This document shows, piece after piece, positions 1 to 6,921 of a stretch of 11,459 nucleotides of DNA (positions are counted from its first letter, which is position 1; each line of letters opens with the position of its first letter). Source of the DNA: Erysipelotrichaceae bacterium UBA1783 (GTDB lineage: Bacteria; Bacillota_I; Bacilli_A; Erysipelotrichales; Erysipelotrichaceae). Position numbers and translations under genes: made by a program. The stretch lies in the NCBI GenBank assembly GCA_002315205.1, contig DCGH01000105.1:595-12053 (forward strand), given 5' to 3'. The notes beneath the pieces were generated by a model. That model was not told where the DNA came from. It did not search any database and saw nothing but the letters and a program-made list of their open reading frames with translations.

Positions 1-918
1 GCTGGAGAACCTGTCAGAGTATTAATTCCATTCTCTGGATGGTTACCATTTATGACAGGATTATTCTTAATTGATGGTATCGCTGATAATGCATCTGATG
101 CTTATACAGCCTTTGTAAAGACCATTCCATTTAACTTCTATTGCTGGGTAGCAATGATTGGTTCATTACTATTTGCTCTAGATTTAATTCCAAAGTTTAA
201 TGGAAATAAGAATCCTGATAAGAGTGTTTATAAGACATTAAATGAAATTGAAGAGGATACAGCAGAAGCTGTTGAAGAAGATGGACAGCCAAAAAAGAAG
301 ACAGGAACTTTATTTGATTTCATTTTAGCTTTAGCTACAGTTATCGCATTAAGCTATTATTATGATTGGGATTTAATTCCTGCCTGTGTTATTGCAATTC
401 CAGTCTTTGTTGCATACTTCTTAATCCGTGGTTTAATTTCTCCAAAGGATGTTGAGGAAAGTATGGTTGAAGGAACTGCTGGTTTAGTTGATATGTATAT
501 TCTAATTCTTCTTTCATATATCTTAGCTGGTGTATTAGAGGAAATGGGATTCATTGATTACTTGGTTGAGATTGCACAAAATGTAGCAAATCCACATTTA
601 TTACCATTTGCTGCATTCGTTATTTTCTGTATTACCGAAGCTGCAATGAGCTTAAACTGGTCAATGCTATTGATTACATTCCCAGTATTAATTCCACTTT
701 CAATTGGTATTGGAGCAAATCCATATTTAGTTGCTGCAGCATTAATTTCAGCAGGTGCATTTGGTAGTAACTTCTGTTATATCTGTGACTTCTCTGCAAT
801 GGTCAGCTCATTTATTGGCTTACCAACAGCATACCATGCTCGTAACTGTATGACATATTCACTAATTTTTGGCGGAATTTCTGCAGTATTATTCCTGATT
901 GCTGGATTCATTTTCTAA
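1..918 (+). CDS. NhaC-family Na+/H+ antiporter-like membrane transporter (5' partial)
   Basis: The frame is open from the first base of the window, so this is the C-terminal 305 residues of a longer protein; the first in-frame ATG at 52 is most likely internal, because the 17 preceding residues (AGEPVRVLIPFSGWLPF) read as the same membrane protein. The visible part has several hydrophobic helices (around residues 45-60, 100-145, 160-180, 200-220, 230-265 and 285-305 of the fragment) and one charged cytoplasmic stretch around residues 75-115, rich in Glu, Asp and Lys. The pattern resembles the C-terminal half of NhaC-type antiporters, which exchange Na+ for H+ across the inner membrane and also include transporters of other cargo. 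Family assignment is by recognition only. The gene lies 13 nt before an amidase gene and is probably cotranscribed with it, so an organic amide or acid as substrate is possible. Its start and promoter lie outside the window. Confidence 0.8.
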   Translation, partial: AGEPVRVLIPFSGWLPFMTGLFLIDGIADNASDAYTAFVKTIPFNFYCWVAMIGSLLFALDLIPKFNGNKNPDKSVYKTLNEIEEDTAEAVEEDGQPKKKTGTLFDFILALATVIALSYYYDWDLIPACVIAIPVFVAYFLIRGLISPKDVEESMVEGTAGLVDMYILILLSYILAGVLEEMGFIDYLVEIAQNVANPHLLPFAAFVIFCITEAAMSLNWSMLLITFPVLIPLSIGIGANPYLVAAALISAGAFGSNFCYICDFSAMVSSFIGLPTAYHARNCMTYSLIFGGISAVLFLIAGFIF

Positions 919-931
919 AAGAGGATAGCAT

Positions 932-1834
932 ATGTTAAGAATTGAGAAAGATTATGTATATTCATTCTCTTCTAGCAATAAGCCAGCAGCTTATTGTGAA
1001 GCAAATGAAATTGTTCAGTTTGTAACTGAGGATTGCTTTGGTGGACAGATTAAAAGTGAAGAGGATAAGGTAAATCATATTGATTTTAATCATACAAATC
1101 CTGCTACAGGTCCTTTATTTGTTAAAGGTGCAGAAGTGGGCGATGTATTAGCAGTAGATATTTTAGACATTGATGTGGATGAGCATGGTGTCTGTACAAC
1201 CTTAGAGCCTTATGGCTGTATGTGGGATGGCTGTGAGCTTAGAACCAAGATAATTCCTGTAAAGGATGGTATTGCGACATTTAATGACGTAACCTGGACA
1301 GTAGAGCCAATGATTGGTGTTATTGGAACAGCATCCGATGAAAATGTTCCTTCCGGATTCTCCTTCAATGGTGGTGGAAATATGGACTCTAGAGTCATTA
1401 CTAAAGGTGTTACCGTATATCTTCCAGTTCGTACTGAAGGTGGATTATTAGCAATGGGTGATTTACATGCATCTATGGGTGATGGAGAGGTTTGTGAAAC
1501 TGGTATTGAAATTACTGGTACAATAACTGTAAGAGTAAGAGTAATTAAAAGCTTTGAACTAAACTGGCCTGTGACAGAAACAAAGGATGAATGGTTTGTA
1601 AATACCAATGGTAATACTGCTGATAAGGCAATTAAGCGTGGCTATGATGAATTAGCCAGATTAATCATGAATGCTTATGGATGGGATTATACAGATACTG
1701 TAATGTATATTTCCCTAATGGGCAGAGTTGCCGCAAATCAGGCTTGTCTTGATCCAGGGGATGAGGATAATGAAGGACCAACATTTAGAGTTGGTGTAGT
1801 TAAAAATATTCAAAAGCCTGCATTGATTAAATAA
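932..1834 (+). CDS. Acetamidase/formamidase family protein (FmdA/AmdA)
   Basis: A 300-residue cytoplasmic enzyme of the FmdA/AmdA family, whose members hydrolyse formamide, acetamide or related short amides to ammonia and a carboxylate. Recognisable conserved blocks are HIDFNHTNPATGPLFVKGA (49-67), PMIGVIGTA (126-134), GGGNMDSR (147-154) and GDLHASMGDGEV (176-187), in the usual order. The length is typical, so the gene looks complete. The ATG at 932 has a GAGGA ribosome-binding site at 921-925 with 6 nt spacing. It follows the transporter gene by 13 nt with no terminator between them, and a strong terminator follows at 1842-1894, so the two form the end of one transcription unit. The natural substrate cannot be told from sequence; with an adjacent transporter it may be an imported amide used as a nitrogen source. 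The family is secure, the substrate is open. Confidence 0.9.
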   Translation: MLRIEKDYVYSFSSSNKPAAYCEANEIVQFVTEDCFGGQIKSEEDKVNHIDFNHTNPATGPLFVKGAEVGDVLAVDILDIDVDEHGVCTTLEPYGCMWDGCELRTKIIPVKDGIATFNDVTWTVEPMIGVIGTASDENVPSGFSFNGGGNMDSRVITKGVTVYLPVRTEGGLLAMGDLHASMGDGEVCETGIEITGTITVRVRVIKSFELNWPVTETKDEWFVNTNGNTADKAIKRGYDELARLIMNAYGWDYTDTVMYISLMGRVAANQACLDPGDEDNEGPTFRVGVVKNIQKPALIK

Positions 1835-1841
1835 TGAAGCA

Positions 1842-1894
1842 AAGCTGCTTTGAAGTAAACGAAAAAGGTTTATGGAAAAGCGGCTTCTTTTTTT
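1842..1894 (+). terminator. Intrinsic terminator after the amidase gene
   Basis: AAGCTGCTTT at 1842-1851 pairs with AAAGCGGCTT at 1877-1886 (10 bp, one G-U), and inside it TAAAC at 1856-1860 pairs with GTTTA at 1868-1872. The hairpin is followed at once by CTTTTTTT (1887-1894). It begins 8 nt after the stop codon of the amidase gene and is well placed to end that transcript. Confidence 0.85.
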
Positions 1895-1910
1895 GGAAAG
1901 AAGACGAAGA

Positions 1911-1940
1911 AAGGCACTATCGATGTATGGATAGTGCCTT
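1911..1940 (-). terminator. Hairpin after the minus-strand P-loop gene
   Basis: AAGGCACTAT at 1911-1920 and ATAGTGCCTT at 1931-1940 are perfect inverted repeats; a further C-G pair (1921/1930) gives an 11-bp stem with an 8-nt loop. Read on the minus strand it starts 5 nt after the stop codon of the P-loop gene and is followed by TTTCTTCGTCTTCTTT, a pyrimidine-rich but imperfect U tract. It most likely ends the minus-strand transcript; it might also back up the plus-strand terminator. Confidence 0.65.
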
Positions 1941-1945
1941 ATAGC

Positions 1946-2476
1946 TTATAAATCAATTAGAGAAAGAGCTTTAGATATATCATAGCTTTCATCAATGAGA
2001 ATCGGATGGATATTGTTTTCTTTTGAAAATAATAAGAACTCTTTGTTTTCCTTTAGAATGAAATCCATAGTGCAGTAGTTATCGTCTATTCGCTGCTCAA
2101 TGATGCTGGCGTTCTTTTTTATTTCATCAAAATGATTGTGAATATAATGCTCACTCATGATTAAACAGATGAATCTGATCTGATCAAGATATTCCTTGGA
2201 AAAGCTTTCTTGCCAATTGAAAGGAATATAGCTTCCTTCTACGATCAGATTCTGGTTGTTTTCTATTGCGGTTTTGACCATCTCAGAAACAATAGGCCAT
2301 AAATAATCAGTCAGCTGCTGATTAGAGCTTGAGGGTGTTAATTCAGTATTTCTACTGCGAATTAATCCCATTTTCAGATGGTCAATGGATAAGTAAGGAT
2401 AGTGATAGCTCTCTAGTAGCTTTTGTGCTAATAGGGTTTTTCCTGTGTGAGATGCGCCTGTAATTAAGATAATCAT
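1946..2476 (-). CDS. Small P-loop kinase-like NTPase, substrate unknown
   Basis: A 176-residue soluble protein with a Walker A motif GASHTGKT at residues 7-14 directly after a hydrophobic first strand (MIILIT). An Asp in YLSIDHLKMGLIR (about residues 28-40) and the strand NLIVEGSYIP (about 75-84) sit where the substrate-side acid and second nucleotide-binding strand occur in small kinases. The overall plan resembles the adenylate kinase, 2-phosphoglycerate kinase and zeta-toxin superfamily; similar Bacillota proteins carry such generic names without a tested substrate. No signal peptide or membrane segment is seen. The ATG at 2476 has AAGGAAG 4 nt upstream (2481-2487 on the plus strand). The gene follows the MATE exporter by 48 nt on the same strand, so it may be cotranscribed, and it also has its own extended -10 promoter candidate in that gap. 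A nucleotide or small-metabolite kinase is likely; the exact role is not known. Confidence 0.75.
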   Translation of the reverse strand: MIILITGASHTGKTLLAQKLLESYHYPYLSIDHLKMGLIRSRNTELTPSSSNQQLTDYLWPIVSEMVKTAIENNQNLIVEGSYIPFNWQESFSKEYLDQIRFICLIMSEHYIHNHFDEIKKNASIIEQRIDDNYCTMDFILKENKEFLLFSKENNIHPILIDESYDISKALSLIDL

Positions 2477-2506
2477 TTTTCTTCCTTCTCCTGTTTGTCT
2501 ATATCA

Positions 2507-2515
2507 ATTATATCA
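2507..2515 (-). promoter_or_regulatory. Extended -10 promoter candidate for the P-loop gene
   Basis: On the minus strand the gap between the MATE stop codon and the P-loop gene contains TGATATAAT: a consensus TATAAT (2507-2512 on the plus strand) preceded by the TGn extension (2513-2515). No good -35 hexamer lies 16-18 nt upstream, which extended -10 promoters tolerate. It would give a leader of roughly 20-25 nt. Confidence 0.45.
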
Positions 2516-2524
2516 AAATAAAAC

Positions 2525-3868
2525 TTAATGCAATTTTGTTTTAACAAAAATTAATGAATACCATAGCTGACCAACAATACATACAATCAGATTGGAAATA
2601 ATCATACTCCACCAGATGCCCACCTGATTTAGTGTGGTTAATCTTGCGAAAAGATAGATTAATGGAATACGAATACCCCATAATCGAATAACATTGATAT
2701 AAAGATTGTATTTTGTATTGCCAGAGCCTACTAATACGGCTGCAAGGTTATTGAACCAGCCCATCGCAAAGCAGGTAGCTAAGGAGTAATAGGCATATCG
2801 GCTGGCTTCAAACACAACCAGATCACTGGCATCCTTAATAAAGAAGTTGATGGCATCCTTGACAAAGATGAAGCCAATGATGGTGCTGGAAATCGAAATA
2901 ACACAGGCAACAATCATGGCGCAATTGAAGCATTGGGTAGTACGTTTATATTGTTTGGCACCTAAATTTTGCCCAATTAATGGGGTTAGTGCAGTACCAA
3001 TGGCATTTAATGGAATGTAAAAGATGCTGGCAATTCTATTCCCGATGCCATAGGCAGAGATGACAACAGAGCCATAGGATACAATTTCCTTATTCATAAT
3101 TACAAAGCCAAATTCTGAAATGAAGTAGCCAGTAGATGCAGGAATAGCCATCGCAATGATTTCTCCTGTCAGCTCTTTATTTGGCTTGTAATGGACGAAA
3201 TCAATATAGGTATAGTGCTTATCTGTCGTTAGTGAATAGAAGATTAACGGCATAACACAGGCCTTAGACAGTACGGTAGCTAAGGCAGCTCCTAAAATAT
3301 CTAACTTGAAATAGAAGATGAATAGAGGATCTAAAACAATATTAATGATGGATGAAATGGTGTTAATTTTGACTCCGGAAAGGCTATCGCCATTGGCTTG
3401 ACGAATGGCCTGGAACATCTGAATAATAAATAAGAATAAGCAGTCAAAGGAAATACCAATCAAATAGCGATAGGTATCATCATAAATATCTGCTGGAGTT
3501 TCTAACCAGTTTAGAATCTGAGGGGCAAATACAATGCAGATGACACCAACAAAAACCCCAACAATAACACAAAGCTCGATAATGATTGTTGCGATATGGT
3601 TGGCTCGTTCCTTGTTGTCTGCACCAATACTCTGGGAGATTAATGCTAAGGCACTGGCAGTTAATCCGTTAGCAAAAGCAGTACCACAGGCAACAATTGG
3701 TGCAACTAAAGAAATCGCTCCAACCTTCATTTCATCCATCTGTCCTACAAAGTAGGTGTCAGCTAAGGAATAGAAGGTATTGACGATATTGATTAGCATT
3801 AATGGCCAGGCCATCTGGATTAGAACCTTAAAGATGTTTCCACTAGTAATTTCGTTTCTGCTGCTCAT
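2525..3868 (-). CDS. MATE-family multidrug/metabolite exporter
   Basis: A 447-residue integral membrane protein with about 12 hydrophobic helices in two related halves, as in MATE (multi antimicrobial extrusion) transporters, which export cationic drugs or metabolites in exchange for Na+ or H+. Typical features are the amphipathic N-terminus before the first helix (GNIFKVLIQMAWPLMLIN), the block DTYFVGQM with following small residues, and the second-half start around TGYFISEFGFVIMNKEIVSYG. The frame can be opened upstream to a TTG at 3886, but the ATG at 3868 is preferred: it has GGGAG 6 nt upstream, and the TTG lies upstream of the predicted transcription start. It is transcribed divergently from the NUDIX-uvrB operon and precedes the P-loop gene. 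The cargo is unknown. It is distinct in sequence from the second MATE gene at 6922, so the two are not a recent duplication. Confidence 0.9.
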   Translation of the reverse strand: MSSRNEITSGNIFKVLIQMAWPLMLINIVNTFYSLADTYFVGQMDEMKVGAISLVAPIVACGTAFANGLTASALALISQSIGADNKERANHIATIIIELCVIVGVFVGVICIVFAPQILNWLETPADIYDDTYRYLIGISFDCLFLFIIQMFQAIRQANGDSLSGVKINTISSIINIVLDPLFIFYFKLDILGAALATVLSKACVMPLIFYSLTTDKHYTYIDFVHYKPNKELTGEIIAMAIPASTGYFISEFGFVIMNKEIVSYGSVVISAYGIGNRIASIFYIPLNAIGTALTPLIGQNLGAKQYKRTTQCFNCAMIVACVISISSTIIGFIFVKDAINFFIKDASDLVVFEASRYAYYSLATCFAMGWFNNLAAVLVGSGNTKYNLYINVIRLWGIRIPLIYLFARLTTLNQVGIWWSMIISNLIVCIVGQLWYSLIFVKTKLH

Positions 3869-3874
3869 AATTTT

Positions 3875-3879
3875 CTCCC
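3875..3879 (-). promoter_or_regulatory. Ribosome-binding site that fixes the MATE start
   Basis: GGGAG on the minus strand, 6 nt before the ATG at 3868. It lies inside the longer reading frame that opens at the TTG at 3886 and argues for the shorter protein. Confidence 0.75.
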
Positions 3880-3888
3880 GCTTCAATG

Positions 3889-3917
3889 ATTATATAACAA
3901 AAACAAATGGCTGTAAT
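3889..3917 (-). promoter_or_regulatory. Promoter of the MATE gene
   Basis: On the minus strand ATTACA (-35, 3917-3912; 4 of 6 consensus) is separated by 17 nt from a perfect TATAAT (-10, 3894-3889). The start of transcription would fall near 3882, only a few bases before the ribosome-binding site. The -35 hexamer abuts the plus-strand promoter of the NUDIX operon. Confidence 0.65.
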
Positions 3918-3918
3918 G

Positions 3919-3927
3919 TGGTATACT
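3919..3927 (+). promoter_or_regulatory. Extended -10 promoter of the NUDIX-uvrB-maf-MATE operon
   Basis: TGGTATACT combines a TATACT -10 (3922-3927) with a TGn extension (3919-3921). The position of a -35 (about 3899-3904) is A-rich and poor. The predicted start near 3934 lies at the edge of the GAGGA ribosome-binding site, giving a leader of about 13 nt. No other promoter is evident before 3947. Confidence 0.55.
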
Positions 3928-3935
3928 TTATTTGC

Positions 3936-3940
3936 GAGGA
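3936..3940 (+). promoter_or_regulatory. Ribosome-binding site that fixes the NUDIX start
   Basis: GAGGA is 6 nt upstream of the ATG at 3947. The in-frame TTG at 3932 lies upstream of this site and at the edge of the predicted transcript, so it is not a likely start. Confidence 0.8.
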
Positions 3941-3946
3941 ATATTC

Positions 3947-4357
3947 ATGAAAAAAGGTAATGTAGTCATCATTTATCACCATCAAGAGAATAAGATGCTA
4001 ATGTGTCTTAGGGTGAAGGAACCCTATTTAGGCAGATTTAATCTGGTTGGTGGTAAGGTAGAAGAAAACGAGGATGAAATGAGTGCTGCCTATCGAGAAA
4101 TGGAAGAGGAAAGCGGTATTACCAATCAAGATATTACCTTAACTCATGTGATGAATATTCAGTTTATGATGGACCAGTTTGAGCTTGAGGTTTTTGCTGG
4201 AAAGCTAAATAAAGAGGTAGAGTTAAAAGAGGAAATTAATCATTTATATTGGATTGATTTAAATGAGGATTTTTCATCTGAGAAATATGCGGGGGAAGGA
4301 AATATTCAATATATGTTGAATTATATTGATTTATATCTTCCAGAAATAAGGAAGTAG
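3947..4357 (+). CDS. NUDIX hydrolase, MutT/8-oxo-dGTP diphosphatase-like
   Basis: A 136-residue cytoplasmic hydrolase with a complete NUDIX box at residues 36-58: G36, five residues, E42, seven residues, then REMEEESGI, matching GX5EX7REUXEEXGU with all catalytic and metal-binding glutamates present. NUDIX enzymes cleave nucleoside diphosphates linked to another group, with Mg2+; the small single-domain form and LVGGKVE before the helix resemble the MutT/8-oxo-dGTP group, which remove oxidised nucleotides from the pool. The substrate is inferred, not shown. The ATG at 3947 is chosen for its GAGGA site. The gene is first in an operon; only 4 nt separate its stop from uvrB and the uvrB ribosome-binding site lies within its last codons. 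The link with uvrB and maf supports a nucleotide-quality role. Confidence 0.85.
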   Translation: MKKGNVVIIYHHQENKMLMCLRVKEPYLGRFNLVGGKVEENEDEMSAAYREMEEESGITNQDITLTHVMNIQFMMDQFELEVFAGKLNKEVELKEEINHLYWIDLNEDFSSEKYAGEGNIQYMLNYIDLYLPEIRK

Positions 4358-4361
4358 GGCT

Positions 4362-6341
4362 ATGGAGCATTTTGAGTTAGTTAGTGAATATAAGCCAAAG
4401 GGTGACCAGCCTGAGGCGATTAAAAGATTAGTAGAAGGCTTGAAGGAGAATAAGAAATATCAGGTTCTTTTAGGTGCGACCGGTACTGGTAAGACCTTTA
4501 CCGTTGCCAATGTAATAGAGCAGGTGAATCGTCCAACCCTAGTGTTTGTTCATAATAAGACCTTGGCAGGTCAGCTTTATACTGAATTAAAGGAGCTATT
4601 CCCACATAATCATGTGGAATATTTCGTTTCAAACTTCGATTACTACCAGCCTGAAGCCTATTTGCCAAAGACCGATACTTATATTGAAAAGAATTCAATG
4701 GTTAATGATGAGTTAGATATGCTTAGATTAGCAGCCTATAACAGTGTTCTAGAGCATAGAGATACCATTATTGTGGCTTCTGTTGCCTGCATTTATGCAT
4801 CCTCTGATCCAAACCAGTATAAGGATTTATTCTTTACGATTCGCTCTGGTCAGCAGATAAAAAGAAATGATTTTCTGATGCTATTAATTGACCGTCAGTT
4901 TGCCAGAAACGATATGGAGCAGAAGCGCGGTACCTTTAGAGTTCGAGGCGATGTTGTAGATATCTGTTTAGGTCATACGGATTCTTATATTTTAAGAGTG
5001 GAATTCTTTGACGAGGAAATTGATCGTATTTCGGAAATTGATCCAATTACAGCGAAAACATTAAATGTCTATAACGTTTATAATATCTTCCCTGCTTCAG
5101 GCTATGCCAAGAGTAAGGATGATATTATTCGAGCTTGTGACAATATTGAAATTGAGCTAAAGGAAAGGCTGAAGTATTTTGAGAATATGGGTAAGCCTTT
5201 AGAGAAGGAACGATTAGAGCAGAGATGTACCTATGATTTAGAGGCTTTAAGAGAGTTTGGCGTTTGTAGTGGCATTGAAAACTATTCCAGACAGCTAGAG
5301 TTTAGAGAACCAGGCAGCAGATCATTTACTTTATTTGATTATTTCCCTAAGGATTATTTATTTATTGTGGATGAATCTCACGTATCCTTACCACAGGTTA
5401 GGGGTATGTATAATGGAGACCGAAGCCGTAAGGAAACCTTAGTAGATTATGGATTCAGATTACCAAGTGCTTTGGATAATCGACCTTTAAAGTTTGATGA
5501 GTTTGAGAGCTTAATTAATCAGATTATCTGTGTATCAGCGACTCCTAGTGATTTTGAATTAGAGAAAACGAATGGAGAGGTAATTGAGCAGATTATTCGT
5601 CCGACAGGACTAATTGACCCAGAAATCGATATTCGTCCAACCAGAGGACAGATTGATGATTTAACTCATGAAATTGATGTAAGGATTGAGCAGGGTGAAA
5701 GAGTCTTAATTACGACCTTAACGGTAAAGATGGCTGAGGAGCTAACCAAATATCTTCAGAATAGTATGTATAAGGTGGCCTATTTACATCATGAAACCAA
5801 GACGCTTGAAAGAACGGAAATTATTCGTGATTTAAGAAAGGGTAAGTATGATGTCTTAGTTGGTATTAACCTATTAAGAGAAGGCTTGGATATTCCAGAG
5901 GTTTCTTTAGTCGCTATATTAGATGCTGATAAGGAAGGCTTCTTAAGAAGTGAAAGAAGCTTAATTCAGACCATTGGTAGAGCAGCAAGAAATGCCAATG
6001 GTAAGGTTATTATGTATGCCGATAAGATGACCGACTCAATGCAGAGAGCCATCAGTGAAACGGATCGTCGTAGAGCGATTCAGCAAGAGTACAATCGTGT
6101 TAATGGTATTGTTCCTAAGACCATTAAGAAGGAAATCAGAGATGCTATTCATTCAAAGGAAACTCATGAAATGGCATTGAAGTATATGAGTAAGAAGATG
6201 AAGAAGGAAAGCAAGACCTCTGTTGCAGAGCTTTTAGCAAGATTAGAAAAGGAAATGAGAGAAGCTGCTCGTACCTTGGATTTTGAAAGAGCTGCTGAAT
6301 TAAGAGATATGATTTTAGAAATCAAGGCAAAGGAGGATTAG
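4362..6341 (+). CDS. uvrB: UvrABC excinuclease subunit B
   Basis: UvrB is the damage-verification helicase-like subunit of nucleotide excision repair; it is loaded by UvrA and recruits UvrC. The 659-residue protein has the full family order: Walker A GATGTGKT (38-45), the YYQPEAYLP segment of the beta-hairpin region (94-102) that inserts between DNA strands, the UvrA-interaction region (about 150-250), DESH Walker B (337-340), VSATP (391-395), helicase motifs [10 protein letters not shown] (501-510) and QTIGRAARN (536-544), and a C-terminal UVR coiled-coil domain (about 619-659) that contacts UvrC. The length is normal and nothing is missing. The ATG at 4362 has GGAAG 7 nt upstream. uvrA is not next to it, unlike the uvrB-uvrA order of many Bacillota; instead it lies between NUDIX and maf genes. 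No LexA/DinR box was seen in the operon promoter. Confidence 0.97.
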   Translation: MEHFELVSEYKPKGDQPEAIKRLVEGLKENKKYQVLLGATGTGKTFTVANVIEQVNRPTLVFVHNKTLAGQLYTELKELFPHNHVEYFVSNFDYYQPEAYLPKTDTYIEKNSMVNDELDMLRLAAYNSVLEHRDTIIVASVACIYASSDPNQYKDLFFTIRSGQQIKRNDFLMLLIDRQFARNDMEQKRGTFRVRGDVVDICLGHTDSYILRVEFFDEEIDRISEIDPITAKTLNVYNVYNIFPASGYAKSKDDIIRACDNIEIELKERLKYFENMGKPLEKERLEQRCTYDLEALREFGVCSGIENYSRQLEFREPGSRSFTLFDYFPKDYLFIVDESHVSLPQVRGMYNGDRSRKETLVDYGFRLPSALDNRPLKFDEFESLINQIICVSATPSDFELEKTNGEVIEQIIRPTGLIDPEIDIRPTRGQIDDLTHEIDVRIEQGERVLITTLTVKMAEELTKYLQNSMYKVAYLHHETKTLERTEIIRDLRKGKYDVLVGINLLREGLDIPEVSLVAILDADKEGFLRSERSLIQTIGRAARNANGKVIMYADKMTDSMQRAISETDRRRAIQQEYNRVNGIVPKTIKKEIRDAIHSKETHEMALKYMSKKMKKESKTSVAELLARLEKEMREAARTLDFERAAELRDMILEIKAKED

Positions 6342-6344
6342 TCG

Positions 6345-6902
6345 ATGAAAAGATTAGTTTTAGCTTCTGGATCCCCTAGAAGAAAAGAGCTTTTAGCAAC
6401 CCTAGGCTATCCTTTTGAGGTAATTGTATCTGATATAGAAGAGGTTGTGGATGAATCCTTATCTGTTAGTGAAATTGTCAAAAGCTTGGCCTTACAGAAG
6501 GCAAGGGCTGTATTTGAAGGAAATCAGGACGCTATCGTTATTGGAAGTGATACGGTTGTAGCCTGTGATGGAAAGATTTTAGGAAAGCCACATAGCAAAG
6601 AGCAGTGCAAGGAAATGATAGAGCTATTAAGAAATAAAAGTCATTCCGTCATTACTGGTGTTGCCATTTTATATGATGATCAGATTATTAATTTTGCGGA
6701 TGAGGCAAAGGTATATTTTGATGATATTTCCGATGAGGAAATAGCTGAATACATTGAAATGAAGGAGCCTTATGACAAGGCTGGAGGCTATGCCATCCAG
6801 GGTTGGGCAGGTAAGTTTATTTCCAGAATTGATGGCAATTACTATAGTATTGTAGGATTACCAGTCAGTACAGTTTATAAGGAATTAAAAAAGATTAGTT
6901 AA
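6345..6902 (+). CDS. maf: Maf family nucleotide pyrophosphatase (dTTP/UTP type)
   Basis: Maf proteins hydrolyse non-canonical or surplus nucleoside triphosphates to monophosphates and pyrophosphate. This 185-residue protein has the signature LASGSPRRKELL at 6-17, the catalytic SDTVV (68-72, acid D69), the lysine of LGKP (K81), and the block EPYDKAGGYAIQGWAGKFI (141-159) followed by IDGNYYSIVGLPV (162-174). The YDKAG-YAIQG form is that of the YhdE-like branch, which prefers dTTP, UTP and modified pyrimidines, rather than the YceF m7GTP branch; this is a family inference. The ATG at 6345 is 3 nt after uvrB and its AGGAGG site (6331-6336) lies inside the end of uvrB, so translation is probably coupled. 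It completes a nucleotide-sanitation and repair gene group with the NUDIX gene and uvrB. Confidence 0.93.
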   Translation: MKRLVLASGSPRRKELLATLGYPFEVIVSDIEEVVDESLSVSEIVKSLALQKARAVFEGNQDAIVIGSDTVVACDGKILGKPHSKEQCKEMIELLRNKSHSVITGVAILYDDQIINFADEAKVYFDDISDEEIAEYIEMKEPYDKAGGYAIQGWAGKFISRIDGNYYSIVGLPVSTVYKELKKIS

Positions 6903-6921
6903 ATAGATAGAAAGGAGCATT

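Noticed and set aside
1210..1608. A 132-codon minus-strand frame inside the amidase gene
   Set aside because: It overlaps a clear family member completely, its translation has no recognisable domain, and it has no ribosome-binding site of note; a shadow frame.
2528..2551. Near-palindrome of A and T runs at the end of the MATE gene as a terminator
   Set aside because: It is almost entirely A/T, would be a very weak stem, and lies inside the coding sequence.
3869..3886. TTG start at 3886 giving a 453-residue MATE protein
   Set aside because: It lies upstream of the predicted transcription start and the GGGAG site fits the ATG at 3868.
3887..3946. A possible LexA/DinR (SOS) box before the uvrB operon
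   Set aside because: No GAAC-N4-GTTC or close variant is present between the divergent genes, so SOS control is not supported by the sequence.
3932..3946. TTG start at 3932 giving a 141-residue NUDIX protein
   Set aside because: The added residues are encoded by the ribosome-binding site itself; the ATG at 3947 has ideal spacing.
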